Positions 1 through 7,400 of a stretch of DNA of 17,844 nucleotides are shown one piece after another (positions within the stretch are counted from its first letter, which is position 1; every line of letters begins with the position of its first letter). The DNA is taken from positions 1-17,844 of the forward strand of contig DDJR01000114.1 in the NCBI GenBank assembly GCA_002339135.1, written 5' to 3'. The notes under the pieces were generated by a model. That model saw nothing but the letters and a program-made list of their open reading frames with translations, was not told the origin of the DNA and did no database searches. A program made the translations under genes and the position numbers. Origin of the DNA: Flavobacteriales bacterium UBA2619. GTDB taxonomy: Bacteria; Bacteroidota; Bacteroidia; Flavobacteriales_D; Sanyastnellaceae.

Positions 1-1066
1 CCTTGATGAGTGTGGCGTTTGTGGTGGAGATGGCATAGCAGACGGCGAGTGTGATTGTTCTGGCAACTTCCTTGATGAGTGTGGTGTTTGTGGGGGAGAG
101 GGTATAGCCGATGGAGCGTGTGATTGTTCAGGTAACGTCCTTGATGAGTGTGGTGTTTGCAATGGTGACAGCAGCTCTTGCACGGGTTGCACATTCACTA
201 ATGCGTGTAACTTTGATCCTAATGCACTGATAGAAGATGATTCTTGTGTCTTTTACTGCCCTGGTTGCACCGACCCATTGGCCTGTAATTATGATGATAC
301 AGTGATTCAAGATGACAATTCGTGTACATATCCTGAAAATGGATATGGATGTGATGGTGTATGTGTAAACGATATAGATTTTGACGGGGTTTGTGATGAA
401 AATGAAGTGTACGGTTGCACAGAGTTAGAAGCTTGCAACTTTAACATGGATGCAACTGAATCAAACGACTCATGCGAATACACTTCTTGCATAGGATGTA
501 TGTATGAATACGCTTGTAATTATGATTCGGAGGCTTTAATTGCAGACAATGATTCATGTGAGTTTGGAACGTGTGCAGGATGTACAGACAACTTGGCTTG
601 TAACTACAATCCAACAATTTTAGAAGATGACGGATCTTGTGAGTATTGTAGCTGTAGCGATTGTACGAACGGTTGTACAGATATAGCTGCATGTAATTAT
701 GATCAATATGCTTACAACGTAGAGAGCCTTTGCTTGTTCGTTGATGATTGTGGTATCTGTGGTGGAACGGGTATTGCTGAAGGGGATTGCGATTGCTTCG
801 GAAATCAAATTGATGCCTTTGGAATATGTGGCGGAGAATGCTTAAGTGATATCAATGAGAACAACATCTGTGACGATGAGGAGGTGATGGGCTGCGCTTA
901 TAGCATGGCTTTAAACTACAATCCAGAAGCGACCCTTGATATAGGAAACTGTGAATTTGGAATCATCAATGATTGTCCTTCAGATCTAAGTGGAAATGGC
1001 AATGTGGGGTCAGAAGATTTACTCCTATTCCTTGCTGACTTCGACTTGTCGTGTGACGATTTATAA
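1..1066 (+). CDS. C-terminal part of a large secreted Cys-rich repeat protein (5' end outside window)
   Basis: The reading frame is open from the left edge (first full codon at base 2) to a TAA at 1064-1066, so about 354 residues are visible and the start lies upstream. It opens with two full 23-residue units of the LDECGVCGGDG type plus a partial third ending CNGDSSSC. Seven GCTDxxACNYDxxAxxxDxSC-type repeats follow, the last degenerate (GCAYSMALNYN). They are interrupted by a DxDxDG calcium-loop-like stretch near 376-400 and another CGICGG segment near 748-840. The C-terminus (CPSDLSGNGNVGSEDLL) matches the first half of the dockerin-like module that ends both metalloproteases in this window, but here the protein stops after one repeat. 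Such Cys-rich repeats are common in secreted or surface proteins of marine Bacteroidota; their function is unknown. I infer an extracellular disulfide-rich stalk or adhesin. A similar DCGVCNGDSSSC segment occurs in the right-edge gene. Confidence 0.85.
   Translation, partial: LDECGVCGGDGIADGECDCSGNFLDECGVCGGEGIADGACDCSGNVLDECGVCNGDSSSCTGCTFTNACNFDPNALIEDDSCVFYCPGCTDPLACNYDDTVIQDDNSCTYPENGYGCDGVCVNDIDFDGVCDENEVYGCTELEACNFNMDATESNDSCEYTSCIGCMYEYACNYDSEALIADNDSCEFGTCAGCTDNLACNYNPTILEDDGSCEYCSCSDCTNGCTDIAACNYDQYAYNVESLCLFVDDCGICGGTGIAEGDCDCFGNQIDAFGICGGECLSDINENNICDDEEVMGCAYSMALNYNPEATLDIGNCEFGIINDCPSDLSGNGNVGSEDLLLFLADFDLSCDDL
2..180 (+). repeat. 69-bp tandem coding repeat (two units plus a partial third)
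   Basis: Units at 2-70 and 71-139 differ at 11 of 69 bases, and a third begins at 140 and diverges after about 30 bases. Each encodes a 23-residue LDECGVCGG...CDCSGN unit. The spacing is an exact multiple of three and many differences are synonymous, so this is a protein repeat under selection rather than a CRISPR-like array. More units probably lie upstream of the window. Confidence 0.85.
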
Positions 1067-1272
1067 GTCTTCGACAGATTATTCACGGATGTGATTCGTC
1101 GCTCAATGGCGGGCCAATTTTATGCATCTAACTGTGTTTGTTTTTGATGGAAGTTTCAACGTGCAATGAATCTGTGGCTTTCTGAAGTGACACAAAAAAA
1201 TTCATCTAAAAATTGTTGACTCATCTTGCATATTTTTATGATTATTCTAAGAATGAATCTTCATGTTGAGCG

Positions 1273-1280
1273 TAGTTTTG
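1273..1280 (+). promoter_or_regulatory. Bacteroidota -7 element TAGTTTTG next to the phosphoesterase start
   Basis: TAGTTTTG fits the Bacteroidota -7 consensus TAnnTTTG. It ends only four bases before the ATG at 1285, so transcription starting 4-7 bases downstream would give a leaderless or nearly leaderless mRNA. No TTG lies at the usual 17-23 base spacing upstream, which lowers confidence. Confidence 0.4.
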
Positions 1281-1284
1281 CACG

Positions 1285-2526
1285 ATGAAACCATCTTCAT
1301 TGTTGATTCCTCTCGCTGTAATGACAATTCTCATATTTGTCATAGAGTGGATGGCTTACAGACTTGTCAAGAGAAGATGGGATCATAAAAAGTGGTGGTC
1401 AATATTTAGAAAGTTTTGGCTTACAATCACAGTTTCTTTGTGGTTGAGTGTTGCAATCAGTTTGTTTAACTATGAAGTCTTGTCATTGAAAATGCCGAGT
1501 TTTGTTGCAATATTCACAATCGCTTTTTTCATAAACTTGATTCCGAAGATCGTGCTAGCTACTTTTCAAGTGATTGACGATTTTCGTTATGTAGGTCAAT
1601 TTACCCTCAAAAAAGTGAAGCGAAGTGAAGGGGATATCCCACGCTCCACATTTATCAATTACCTAGGTGCTGGTCTCGCAAGTTTAACATTCGGAGCCAT
1701 GTTTTACGGCGTAACAAAGGGCAAGTATGACTACAGAGTTGAAAATGTTCAAGTCGCCTTGAAGGGCTTGCCAGCATCATTTAAAGGTCTTCGTGTCGTT
1801 CAGATATCAGACGCACACCTAGGCTCATTTATAGGAAGCCCTCAAGCGGTAATGGATGCTTTGAAAACAGTTAACGATCTGAAAGCCGATTTAATTCTAT
1901 TTACCGGTGATTTAGTGAATAGTAAAGCTTCCGAAGCTGAGTCATGGATTGAAGCATTTTCAAATCTCAAAGCTTCCATGGGAAAATATTCCATCATGGG
2001 GAATCATGATTATGCAGGATATGGTGATTTTGGGCCTGGTGAAAGTGAGGCAAGTGTAAAACGCCTCCATGAAATTCATGCAGAAATGGGTTTTGATTTG
2101 CTTCTAGACCGGCATGTCCATCTTCAGCGTGGTGGTGATCGAATTGTCTTGGCTGGAGTGGAAAATTGGAGCAAGCACTCGTTTGGAAAATGGGGAGACA
2201 TCGATAAAGCCCTTGAGAACAGTGATTCAGATTCACTTACGACCCTGCTAATGTCTCACGACCCGACACATTTTGAAGAGTTGGTCATGGGAGGTAAAGC
2301 TCCTGTAGACCTTACTTTGAGTGGTCACACACATGGTATGCAAATGGGCATCAAAATTGATTTTCTAGGAATTAACTACTCCCCTGCATCTTTGCTGTAC
2401 AAGAGATGGGGTGGTCTTTACAAAGAAGGCAATCAGTATCTTCATGTCAATCGTGGGTTTGGAGTTCTTGCTTTTCGAGGAAGAGTTGGGATGCCTCCCG
2501 AGATTACATTGCTGGAGTTATTGTAA
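1285..2526 (+). CDS. Membrane-anchored calcineurin-like metallophosphoesterase (YkuE/YaeI-like)
   Basis: This 413-residue protein has an N-terminal membrane part (hydrophobic segments at roughly 5-25, 45-65, 72-95 and 122-142) and a C-terminal metallophosphoesterase domain from about residue 165. All metal-binding blocks of the calcineurin-like fold are visible: SDAH (D176, H178), GDLV (D209), GNHD (N240, H241), MSHDP (H325) and GHTHG (H348, H350). The family (YkuE/YaeI type) hydrolyses phosphoester or pyrophosphate bonds with two metal ions; some members act on lipid-linked substrates such as UDP-diacylglucosamine. The substrate here cannot be read from sequence, and the membrane anchor fits a lipid or envelope substrate by inference. 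The ATG at 1285 follows a TAGTTTTG promoter element by four bases, suggesting a leaderless transcript. A terminator lies 53 bases beyond the stop codon. Confidence 0.9.
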   Translation: MKPSSLLIPLAVMTILIFVIEWMAYRLVKRRWDHKKWWSIFRKFWLTITVSLWLSVAISLFNYEVLSLKMPSFVAIFTIAFFINLIPKIVLATFQVIDDFRYVGQFTLKKVKRSEGDIPRSTFINYLGAGLASLTFGAMFYGVTKGKYDYRVENVQVALKGLPASFKGLRVVQISDAHLGSFIGSPQAVMDALKTVNDLKADLILFTGDLVNSKASEAESWIEAFSNLKASMGKYSIMGNHDYAGYGDFGPGESEASVKRLHEIHAEMGFDLLLDRHVHLQRGGDRIVLAGVENWSKHSFGKWGDIDKALENSDSDSLTTLLMSHDPTHFEELVMGGKAPVDLTLSGHTHGMQMGIKIDFLGINYSPASLLYKRWGGLYKEGNQYLHVNRGFGVLAFRGRVGMPPEITLLELL

Positions 2527-2550
2527 CTGATTGAAACAACCTTACTTTTG
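2521..2550 (+). promoter_or_regulatory. Bacteroidota promoter TTG-N19-TACTTTTG at the end of the phosphoesterase gene
   Basis: TTG at 2521-2523 (the last sense codon of the phosphoesterase gene) is followed after 19 bases by TACTTTTG at 2543-2550. This is an exact match to the Bacteroidota -33/-7 consensus at good spacing. The predicted start near 2555 lies only about 25 bases before a strong intrinsic terminator, so the product would be a very short RNA. The core TTACTTTTGCGC recurs exactly at 3725-3736. Confidence 0.5.
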
Positions 2551-2554
2551 CGCT

Positions 2555-2613
2555 AAGCCCATATGGCTGTGGGAATAGAAAACCTCGAGATGTATCAAAC
2601 TCTCGGGGTTTTT
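2555..2613 (+). ncRNA. Candidate short terminated RNA (about 60 nt)
   Basis: The segment lies between a consensus Bacteroidota promoter (2521-2550) and an intrinsic terminator (2579-2613). It has no open reading frame of useful length. It could be a small regulatory RNA ending in the terminator hairpin, or a leader or attenuator ahead of the SPFH gene, which has its own promoter-like element at 2656-2663. This is inferred only from the promoter-terminator arrangement; no RNA family is recognised. Confidence 0.25.
2579..2613 (+). terminator. Intrinsic terminator after the phosphoesterase gene
   Basis: A 12-bp stem (2579-2590 with 2601-2612, one G-U pair) has a 10-base loop and a run of five T at 2609-2613. 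The A-rich 5' arm and T-rich 3' arm could work on both strands. It separates the phosphoesterase gene from the SPFH gene. Confidence 0.85.
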
Positions 2614-2655
2614 GCTTTTACAAATTTTTGTCAAACGTAAGTTTACCTCTTGTTG

Positions 2656-2663
2656 TACATTTG
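2656..2663 (+). promoter_or_regulatory. Bacteroidota -7 element TACATTTG upstream of the SPFH gene
   Basis: TACATTTG matches TAnnTTTG exactly. A TTG at 2628-2630 lies 25 bases upstream, slightly longer than the usual spacing. A start near 2668 would give a leader of about 20 bases to the ATG at 2686 or 2689. This argues against the earlier TTG codon at 2650 as the translation start, because it would lie upstream of the transcript. Confidence 0.45.
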
Positions 2664-2685
2664 GTGCAAATTAATAATCTATTTT

Positions 2686-3609
2686 ATGATGGAAGGAAGT
2701 ATCGAAACAATTTTTTACTTTGTTGTAGCAATCCTAATTTTAAAGGGATCATTGTATATGGTAAAGCAAAAAAACGCGGTAATTATTGAGCGTTTAGGGA
2801 AGTTTAATAAAGTTGCCAAGGCTGGACTGCATGTGAAAATTCCATTGATTGACACCATCTCAGGAAATGTAAATTTAAAAGTTCGTGAATTGCCAGTGGA
2901 AGTTGAAACAAAAACCAAGGATGATGTATTTGTGAAAATTGTCGTTTCCGTCCAGTTTTTTGTCATTGACAATATGGATGGAATTAAAGACTCATTTTAT
3001 GAGTTGAATAATCCCGAGCAACAGATTCAATCTTATGTTTTTGATTCGATTCGTTCTGAAGTTCCGCTCATGGAATTAGACGATGTATTTGCTCAAAAAG
3101 AAAAGATCGCGATCGCGATTAAGAATGAACTTTCTGATACGATGCAACAGTTTGGGTTTGATTTTATAAAAGCGCTTGTCACAGACATTGATCCAGATGC
3201 TAAAGTGAAGCAATCGATGAATGAAATCAATGCTGCCAAGCGAATGAAGGAAGCAGCACGAGAGGAAGCCGCAGCAGCTAAAATTAGAGTTGTTGCAGCA
3301 GCTGAAGCAGATTCTGAGAGTAAAAGATTAGCAGGTGAGGGGATTGCAAAGCAAAGAATAGCCATTGCCAATGGATTGAAGGAATCTGTAGAAGAAGTGA
3401 AACAAGCTATGGAAGAGCATGTTACAAGTCAGGATGTGATGAATATGCTCTTTATGACGCAGCACTATGAAACCATTTCAAAACTTTCAGAAAACAATAC
3501 AAGTACTATATTTATGCCATATTCACCAGACAATGTTGGTGATCTACAAATGCAAATTCAAAGTAGCTTGTTGGCTGTCGATGGAATGAAGAAGCCGAAA
3601 GGAAAATAG
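2686..3609 (+). CDS. SPFH/band 7 membrane protein, HIR-like
   Basis: The protein has 307 residues from the ATG at 2686, or 306 from the ATG at 2689; the frame extends up to a TTG at 2650, but a promoter-like TACATTTG overlies that extension. One N-terminal membrane segment (about residues 6-26) is followed by an SPFH/band 7 domain (about 28-190: AVIIERLGKF, AGLHVKIPLID, VFVKIVVSVQF). An Ala/Glu-rich coiled coil (about 180-235) follows. The C-terminus, with DVMNMLFMTQHYETI and IFMPYSPDNVGDLQMQI, resembles my recollection of plant hypersensitive-induced reaction (HIR) proteins. SPFH proteins oligomerise at membranes and organise microdomains or regulate membrane proteases. No NfeD-like partner gene is adjacent, so it looks like a single-gene unit. 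Family assignment is firm; the cellular role is unknown. Confidence 0.9.
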   Translation: MMEGSIETIFYFVVAILILKGSLYMVKQKNAVIIERLGKFNKVAKAGLHVKIPLIDTISGNVNLKVRELPVEVETKTKDDVFVKIVVSVQFFVIDNMDGIKDSFYELNNPEQQIQSYVFDSIRSEVPLMELDDVFAQKEKIAIAIKNELSDTMQQFGFDFIKALVTDIDPDAKVKQSMNEINAAKRMKEAAREEAAAAKIRVVAAAEADSESKRLAGEGIAKQRIAIANGLKESVEEVKQAMEEHVTSQDVMNMLFMTQHYETISKLSENNTSTIFMPYSPDNVGDLQMQIQSSLLAVDGMKKPKGK

Positions 3610-3725
3610 TTCGATCTGCCAATTTATTTGCATGCTATTTGGCTCTAACTGTGATAAAACATTGGTTTTGTTTCATATCCCAATCGTCTTTTGTCTACAG
3701 TGTTAGTAGTTGCCTTGGGATGCAT

Positions 3726-3733
3726 TACTTTTG
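3726..3733 (+). promoter_or_regulatory. Bacteroidota -7 element TACTTTTG upstream of the J-domain gene
   Basis: This is an exact TAnnTTTG match inside TTACTTTTGCGC, the same 12-mer as the promoter core at 2542-2553. The nearest upstream TTG (3710-3712) is only 13 bases away, shorter than usual. A start near 3738 gives a leader of about 32 bases. No convincing terminator was found after the SPFH gene in 3610-3725. Confidence 0.4.
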
Positions 3734-3769
3734 CGCCCTCAATAAGCGCAGTGAAAGTCAAAGAGCATC

Positions 3770-4219
3770 ATGAAGAGAATTAACGAGTATAAGAAACTGT
3801 TTGAAGTAGAGGGAGCCATTGAGCTTGCTCCACTTAAGAAGAAATACCGTCTGTTAGTGAAGGAATGGCATCCTGATAAATTTCCCGATGGTGGTGACAA
3901 AGCTATCGAGGCTGAAGAGATGAGTCGCCGTGTAATTGATGGGTATCACTTTCTCGTGAGTATTTCTCCCGCTACGAAAGAAGCCAATTTGGAAGAATTT
4001 ACAGCAACGACGACTGAGTCAATGATCGATGATTTGAAGCACAAAGGTCTGAGGCTGGAAATGACTTTTACTGACGGAAACACCTACGAGTTTTTTGGTG
4101 TAAATAAACAGCTTTATACGAAGTTGTTAAGTTCAGACAAACAGCTCAGGTTTGCCCGAAGGAAGATTTTCCCAATTTGCGTTTACAGAAAGGCAAAGAG
4201 TGGAACAAAGGAGGATTAA
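3770..4219 (+). CDS. Small J-domain protein with C-terminal KTSC domain
   Basis: This 149-residue cytoplasmic protein has no signal peptide or membrane segment. Its N-terminal part (about 1-65) resembles a shortened DnaJ J-domain. Helix II is basic (LKKKYRLLVKEW) and is followed directly by HPDKF, whose HPD tripeptide (34-36) is the Hsp70-stimulating motif. The C-terminal part (about 80-142: LRLEMTFTDGNTYEFFGV, LYTKLL) fits the KTSC domain, a small beta-rich domain of unclear function with a possible RNA or lysyl-tRNA-synthetase link. The protein probably acts as a DnaK co-chaperone with a specialised binding domain, but this is inference. It stands alone between the promoter element at 3726 and the terminator at 4249-4279. 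The helix spacing is shorter than in full DnaJ, so real Hsp70 activity is not certain. Confidence 0.8.
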   Translation: MKRINEYKKLFEVEGAIELAPLKKKYRLLVKEWHPDKFPDGGDKAIEAEEMSRRVIDGYHFLVSISPATKEANLEEFTATTTESMIDDLKHKGLRLEMTFTDGNTYEFFGVNKQLYTKLLSSDKQLRFARRKIFPICVYRKAKSGTKED

Positions 4220-4248
4220 ACCAGGATCAAACCTGCAAGACTGAATTG

Positions 4249-4279
4249 AAAAAGCCAACTTGAATAGAGTTGGCTTTTT
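4249..4279 (+). terminator. Intrinsic terminator after the J-domain gene
   Basis: A perfect 12-bp inverted repeat (4249-4260 and 4268-4279) has a 7-base loop, a GC-containing core (GCCAAC/GTTGGC) and flanking A5/T5 runs. The symmetry allows termination on both strands. It isolates the RND operon downstream. Confidence 0.92.
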
Positions 4280-4351
4280 CATGTTCTAGATTCTTCATGA
4301 ACTGTCACATTTGTAACCTTTGATTGTATTTATAACTTGAGTCATTTTGTT

Positions 4352-4371
4352 GATTTCATCTAGATCTCATC
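4352..4371. promoter_or_regulatory. Candidate operator palindrome upstream of the RND operon
   Basis: The pattern GATnnnATCTAGATnnnATC is an imperfect 20-bp palindrome centred at 4361/4362, 37 bases before the pump ATG. Palindromes of this quality occur by chance in a spacer of this size, and no regulator gene lies next to the operon. No clear TAnnTTTG element was found in 4280-4408. Confidence 0.2.
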
Positions 4372-4408
4372 ATCGTTTTTATCATTACAATAAACGAATT
4401 TCACACAC

Positions 4409-7400
4409 ATGATTAAAGGACCGTTTAAGAATCCATTTTTTGTAGCCGTAGCCTTGATTGCAGTTGTTACTATTGGCTTCGTTGTTGTACCTAAAATGCA
4501 GGTTGATATCCTCCCAGCTTTTCGGAAATCTGCGATGCAGATTCTCACCTTATACCCTGGGATGCCTACAGAGGTAGTCGAGAAGGACATTACAAGTAGA
4601 ATGGAGCGCTGGACGGGTCAGTCTAATGGTATTCTTAAGCAGGAGTCAAAATCTTTGATGGGAGTTAGTATTGTAACCAATCACTACCGTTCAGACATTG
4701 ATCCTGCAGAAGCGATGGCGAATACTTCTGCCTATGCGATGAGCGATATGTATTATCAACCTCCGGGCACTCTTCCTCCCATGGTTCAACCTTTCGATCC
4801 CACAGCTTCAACTCCTTTGATGCTTCTAACTGCTTCCAGCGATGTGAAATCTGGAAAGGAACTCTACGACGTCGCTTACTATGCTTTGAGACAAATGTTG
4901 TCAGGTGTCAAAGGAATCATTGCTCCGGCTGCTTACGGTGGCTCTAAGCGAAGAATTCACATCTATGTTGACCCTGTTATGCTAGAGGCCTACAACCTCA
5001 CTTCAACAGAAGTAAACGATGCCATCAAGCACAATACAACTATGATCCCTTCTGGCATTGCTGAGATCGGGGATATTAACTACAGCATTGACGCACAAGG
5101 CATGATTAAGAATGTCGAGGACTTTAATGAAATCGTTGTAGCCATGGTTAATGGGAAGGCGATCCAAGTGAAGGATATAGGTTTTGCAGCCGATGCAGCA
5201 GCGATCCAAACCAACATTGTAAGAGTGGATGGTAAGAATCAGGTTTACCTCCCCATTTTTAAACGCTCAGGCAGCAATACGATTGAGGCGGTAGAAGCTG
5301 TTCAGGCAGCTTTGCCTAAATTAAAAGAGAGACTGCCAGATGATGTGAATCTCAATGTGATTTTCGATCAAAGTTCATATGTTAGACGATCTATCTCAGG
5401 TTTGTTGTTTGCTGGTTTAGGTGGGCTTGTTTTAGTTGCTTTGGTACTTTTGGTGTTCTTAGGCAACTTTCGATTTGCTACAATTGCTGTTCTTGCTATT
5501 CCACTTAGTGTTCTGGCAGCTCTTGTTCTACTGCATTTACTTGGTCAAGGTCTCAATTCGATAACGTTAGGTGGTATTGCCCTTGCATTGGGCCTGTTGG
5601 TCGACAATGCAATTGTCATGCTGGAGGATATCGAAAGACGAATGTCACGAGGAACAGAGTCAATGACTGCTGCGAAGGAGGCTGCATCCGCTATGGCAGG
5701 TCCTGTTCTTGCATCCACGTTAGCTATTGTAGCTGTGTTTGTTCCGATTTTATTTTTCGAAGGCATAGCGCGTGACTTATTTGGCCCACTTGCCATGACT
5801 GTAACCGCTTGCATGTTCGCCTCGTATGTGTTTTCTATTGCAGTGGTTCCTCTTGCCGCAGGTATTTTTATGAGAGGAAGAACTGTCGTACACAAGTCTG
5901 GCTCCCACAAGAAGTCTAGATTTAATGGAACACTTGAAAAACTGGAATCCAGATATGAAAATTCTCTATCTAAGATGGTGAAACGACCCGTTTTTTTAGG
6001 TTCGCTAATGCTTGTCATGACAACATTGGCAGTTGTCGGAGCAGGGGAGACTGGATATGAACTTTTTCCTAAAGAAGATGTTGGTCAGCTAGAGATACAA
6101 GTAAGAATGCCATCTGGTACTACGTTGAAGACTTCTGAGTCTAAGATTGAGAGTATGGAAGAAATGGTCAGGCAAGAGCTGGGAAACGATCTTAATTTGG
6201 TCATCTCTAACATCGGTGTTTTCTATGATTTGCCTGCAGCGTATACACCCAATTCAGGTACCCAAGATGCTTTCATCGGTATACAGTTGGTTGATGACGC
6301 AGGTATTTCTACTGACGAATACGCCTCTCGACTCAGGAGCAGTTTCACTGACATGTTTCCTGGCGTTGAATTCAGTTTTTATACTGGTGGCTTGATGACT
6401 GCAGCTCTAAACGAAGGGAAGCCAGCCCCAATAGATGTCAGAATAAAAGGCAATAAACTCGAAGTTTTACGTGATATAGCTGAACAAGTCAGGAATGAGA
6501 TAAGACAGGTTGAGGGTGTCGTTGATGCAAGAGTGCTTCAACGTTTAGATCAGCCAACGAAAGAAGTAGATATTGACAGAGAGCGTGCGGCAAGGATGGG
6601 TGTGGACCCTGTTGATGCGATTAAGAATATGGTAGCAGCCTTCAGTTCAACAGCAACTTTCGACAAATCTTTTTGGATAGATGAAGGGAATGGAAACCAT
6701 TATTATGTGGGGGTTACGTATCCAGAATATGAGATAGATGGTGAAGATGTACTTGGGAGTGTTTTGGTTTCAAGTAAAACACTGAATAAACCTATTCCTT
6801 TTAGGAATTTTTCCATTGTTAGAAATAAAAATACAGCTGTAGAAATCAATCATCACAACCTGTCACGTGTGTTTAATGTTTATGCGAATGTAGAAGGACG
6901 TGATGTGGGACGAACTTCATCGGATATAGAAGATCGTATTGCCGGTATTAGAGAGAAACTTCCTCGTGGCTACTCCCTTGATCTGGATGGTGAGGTGAGT
7001 GTAATGCGAAGTTCATTTGCGAATTTGGGTTTAGGTATGGGGTTAGCACTGCTTTTTGCATATTTGATTGTCGTTCCATTATTTAGGTCATTCAAACAGC
7101 CCATAGGGATGCTTTTGGCTTTCCCTCCAGCTTTGTCAGGTGTTGTGGGTTTGTTATATGTAACTGGAACTCCGCTTAGCATTCAAGCTTTAATGGGAGC
7201 CATTATGGTTGTTGGGATTACTGTTTCCTATGGCAATCTTTTAGTTGATAGAATCAACAAACTTCGCGCAGAGGGAATGCCTTTAGAACAGGCATTAACT
7301 CAAGGCTCTAAGCAACGTCTTAGACCCATTATTATGACAGCGCTAACAACAGTCTTGGGTCTTTTACCAACAGCGATGGGCTTCGGTGGTTCTGCAATTA

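Noticed and set aside
2..180. CRISPR-like direct repeats
   Set aside because: Units are contiguous with no unique spacers, have a 69-base period that is a multiple of three, and encode conserved Cys-rich protein units.
1067..1284. Frameshifted second dockerin repeat or terminator after the left-edge gene
   Set aside because: No forward frame gives a DxDxDG loop or LxxFG helix, and no stem with a T-run was found. The spacer seems to hold only the promoter element near 1273.
2650..2685. Upstream TTG start extending the SPFH protein by 12 residues
   Set aside because: The TACATTTG promoter-like element lies inside the extension, which would put the codon upstream of the transcript. The residues are unlike a band 7 N-terminus, and two ATG codons follow at 2686 and 2689.
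3618..3643. Possible terminator hairpin (GCCAA...TTGGC) after the SPFH gene
   Set aside because: Only five continuous base pairs, a large loop with mismatches and no T-run after it.
5545..6018. Long open frame on the - strand inside the pump gene
   Set aside because: It lies antisense to strongly conserved RND membrane sequence and has no signal peptide, start context or recognisable protein motif.
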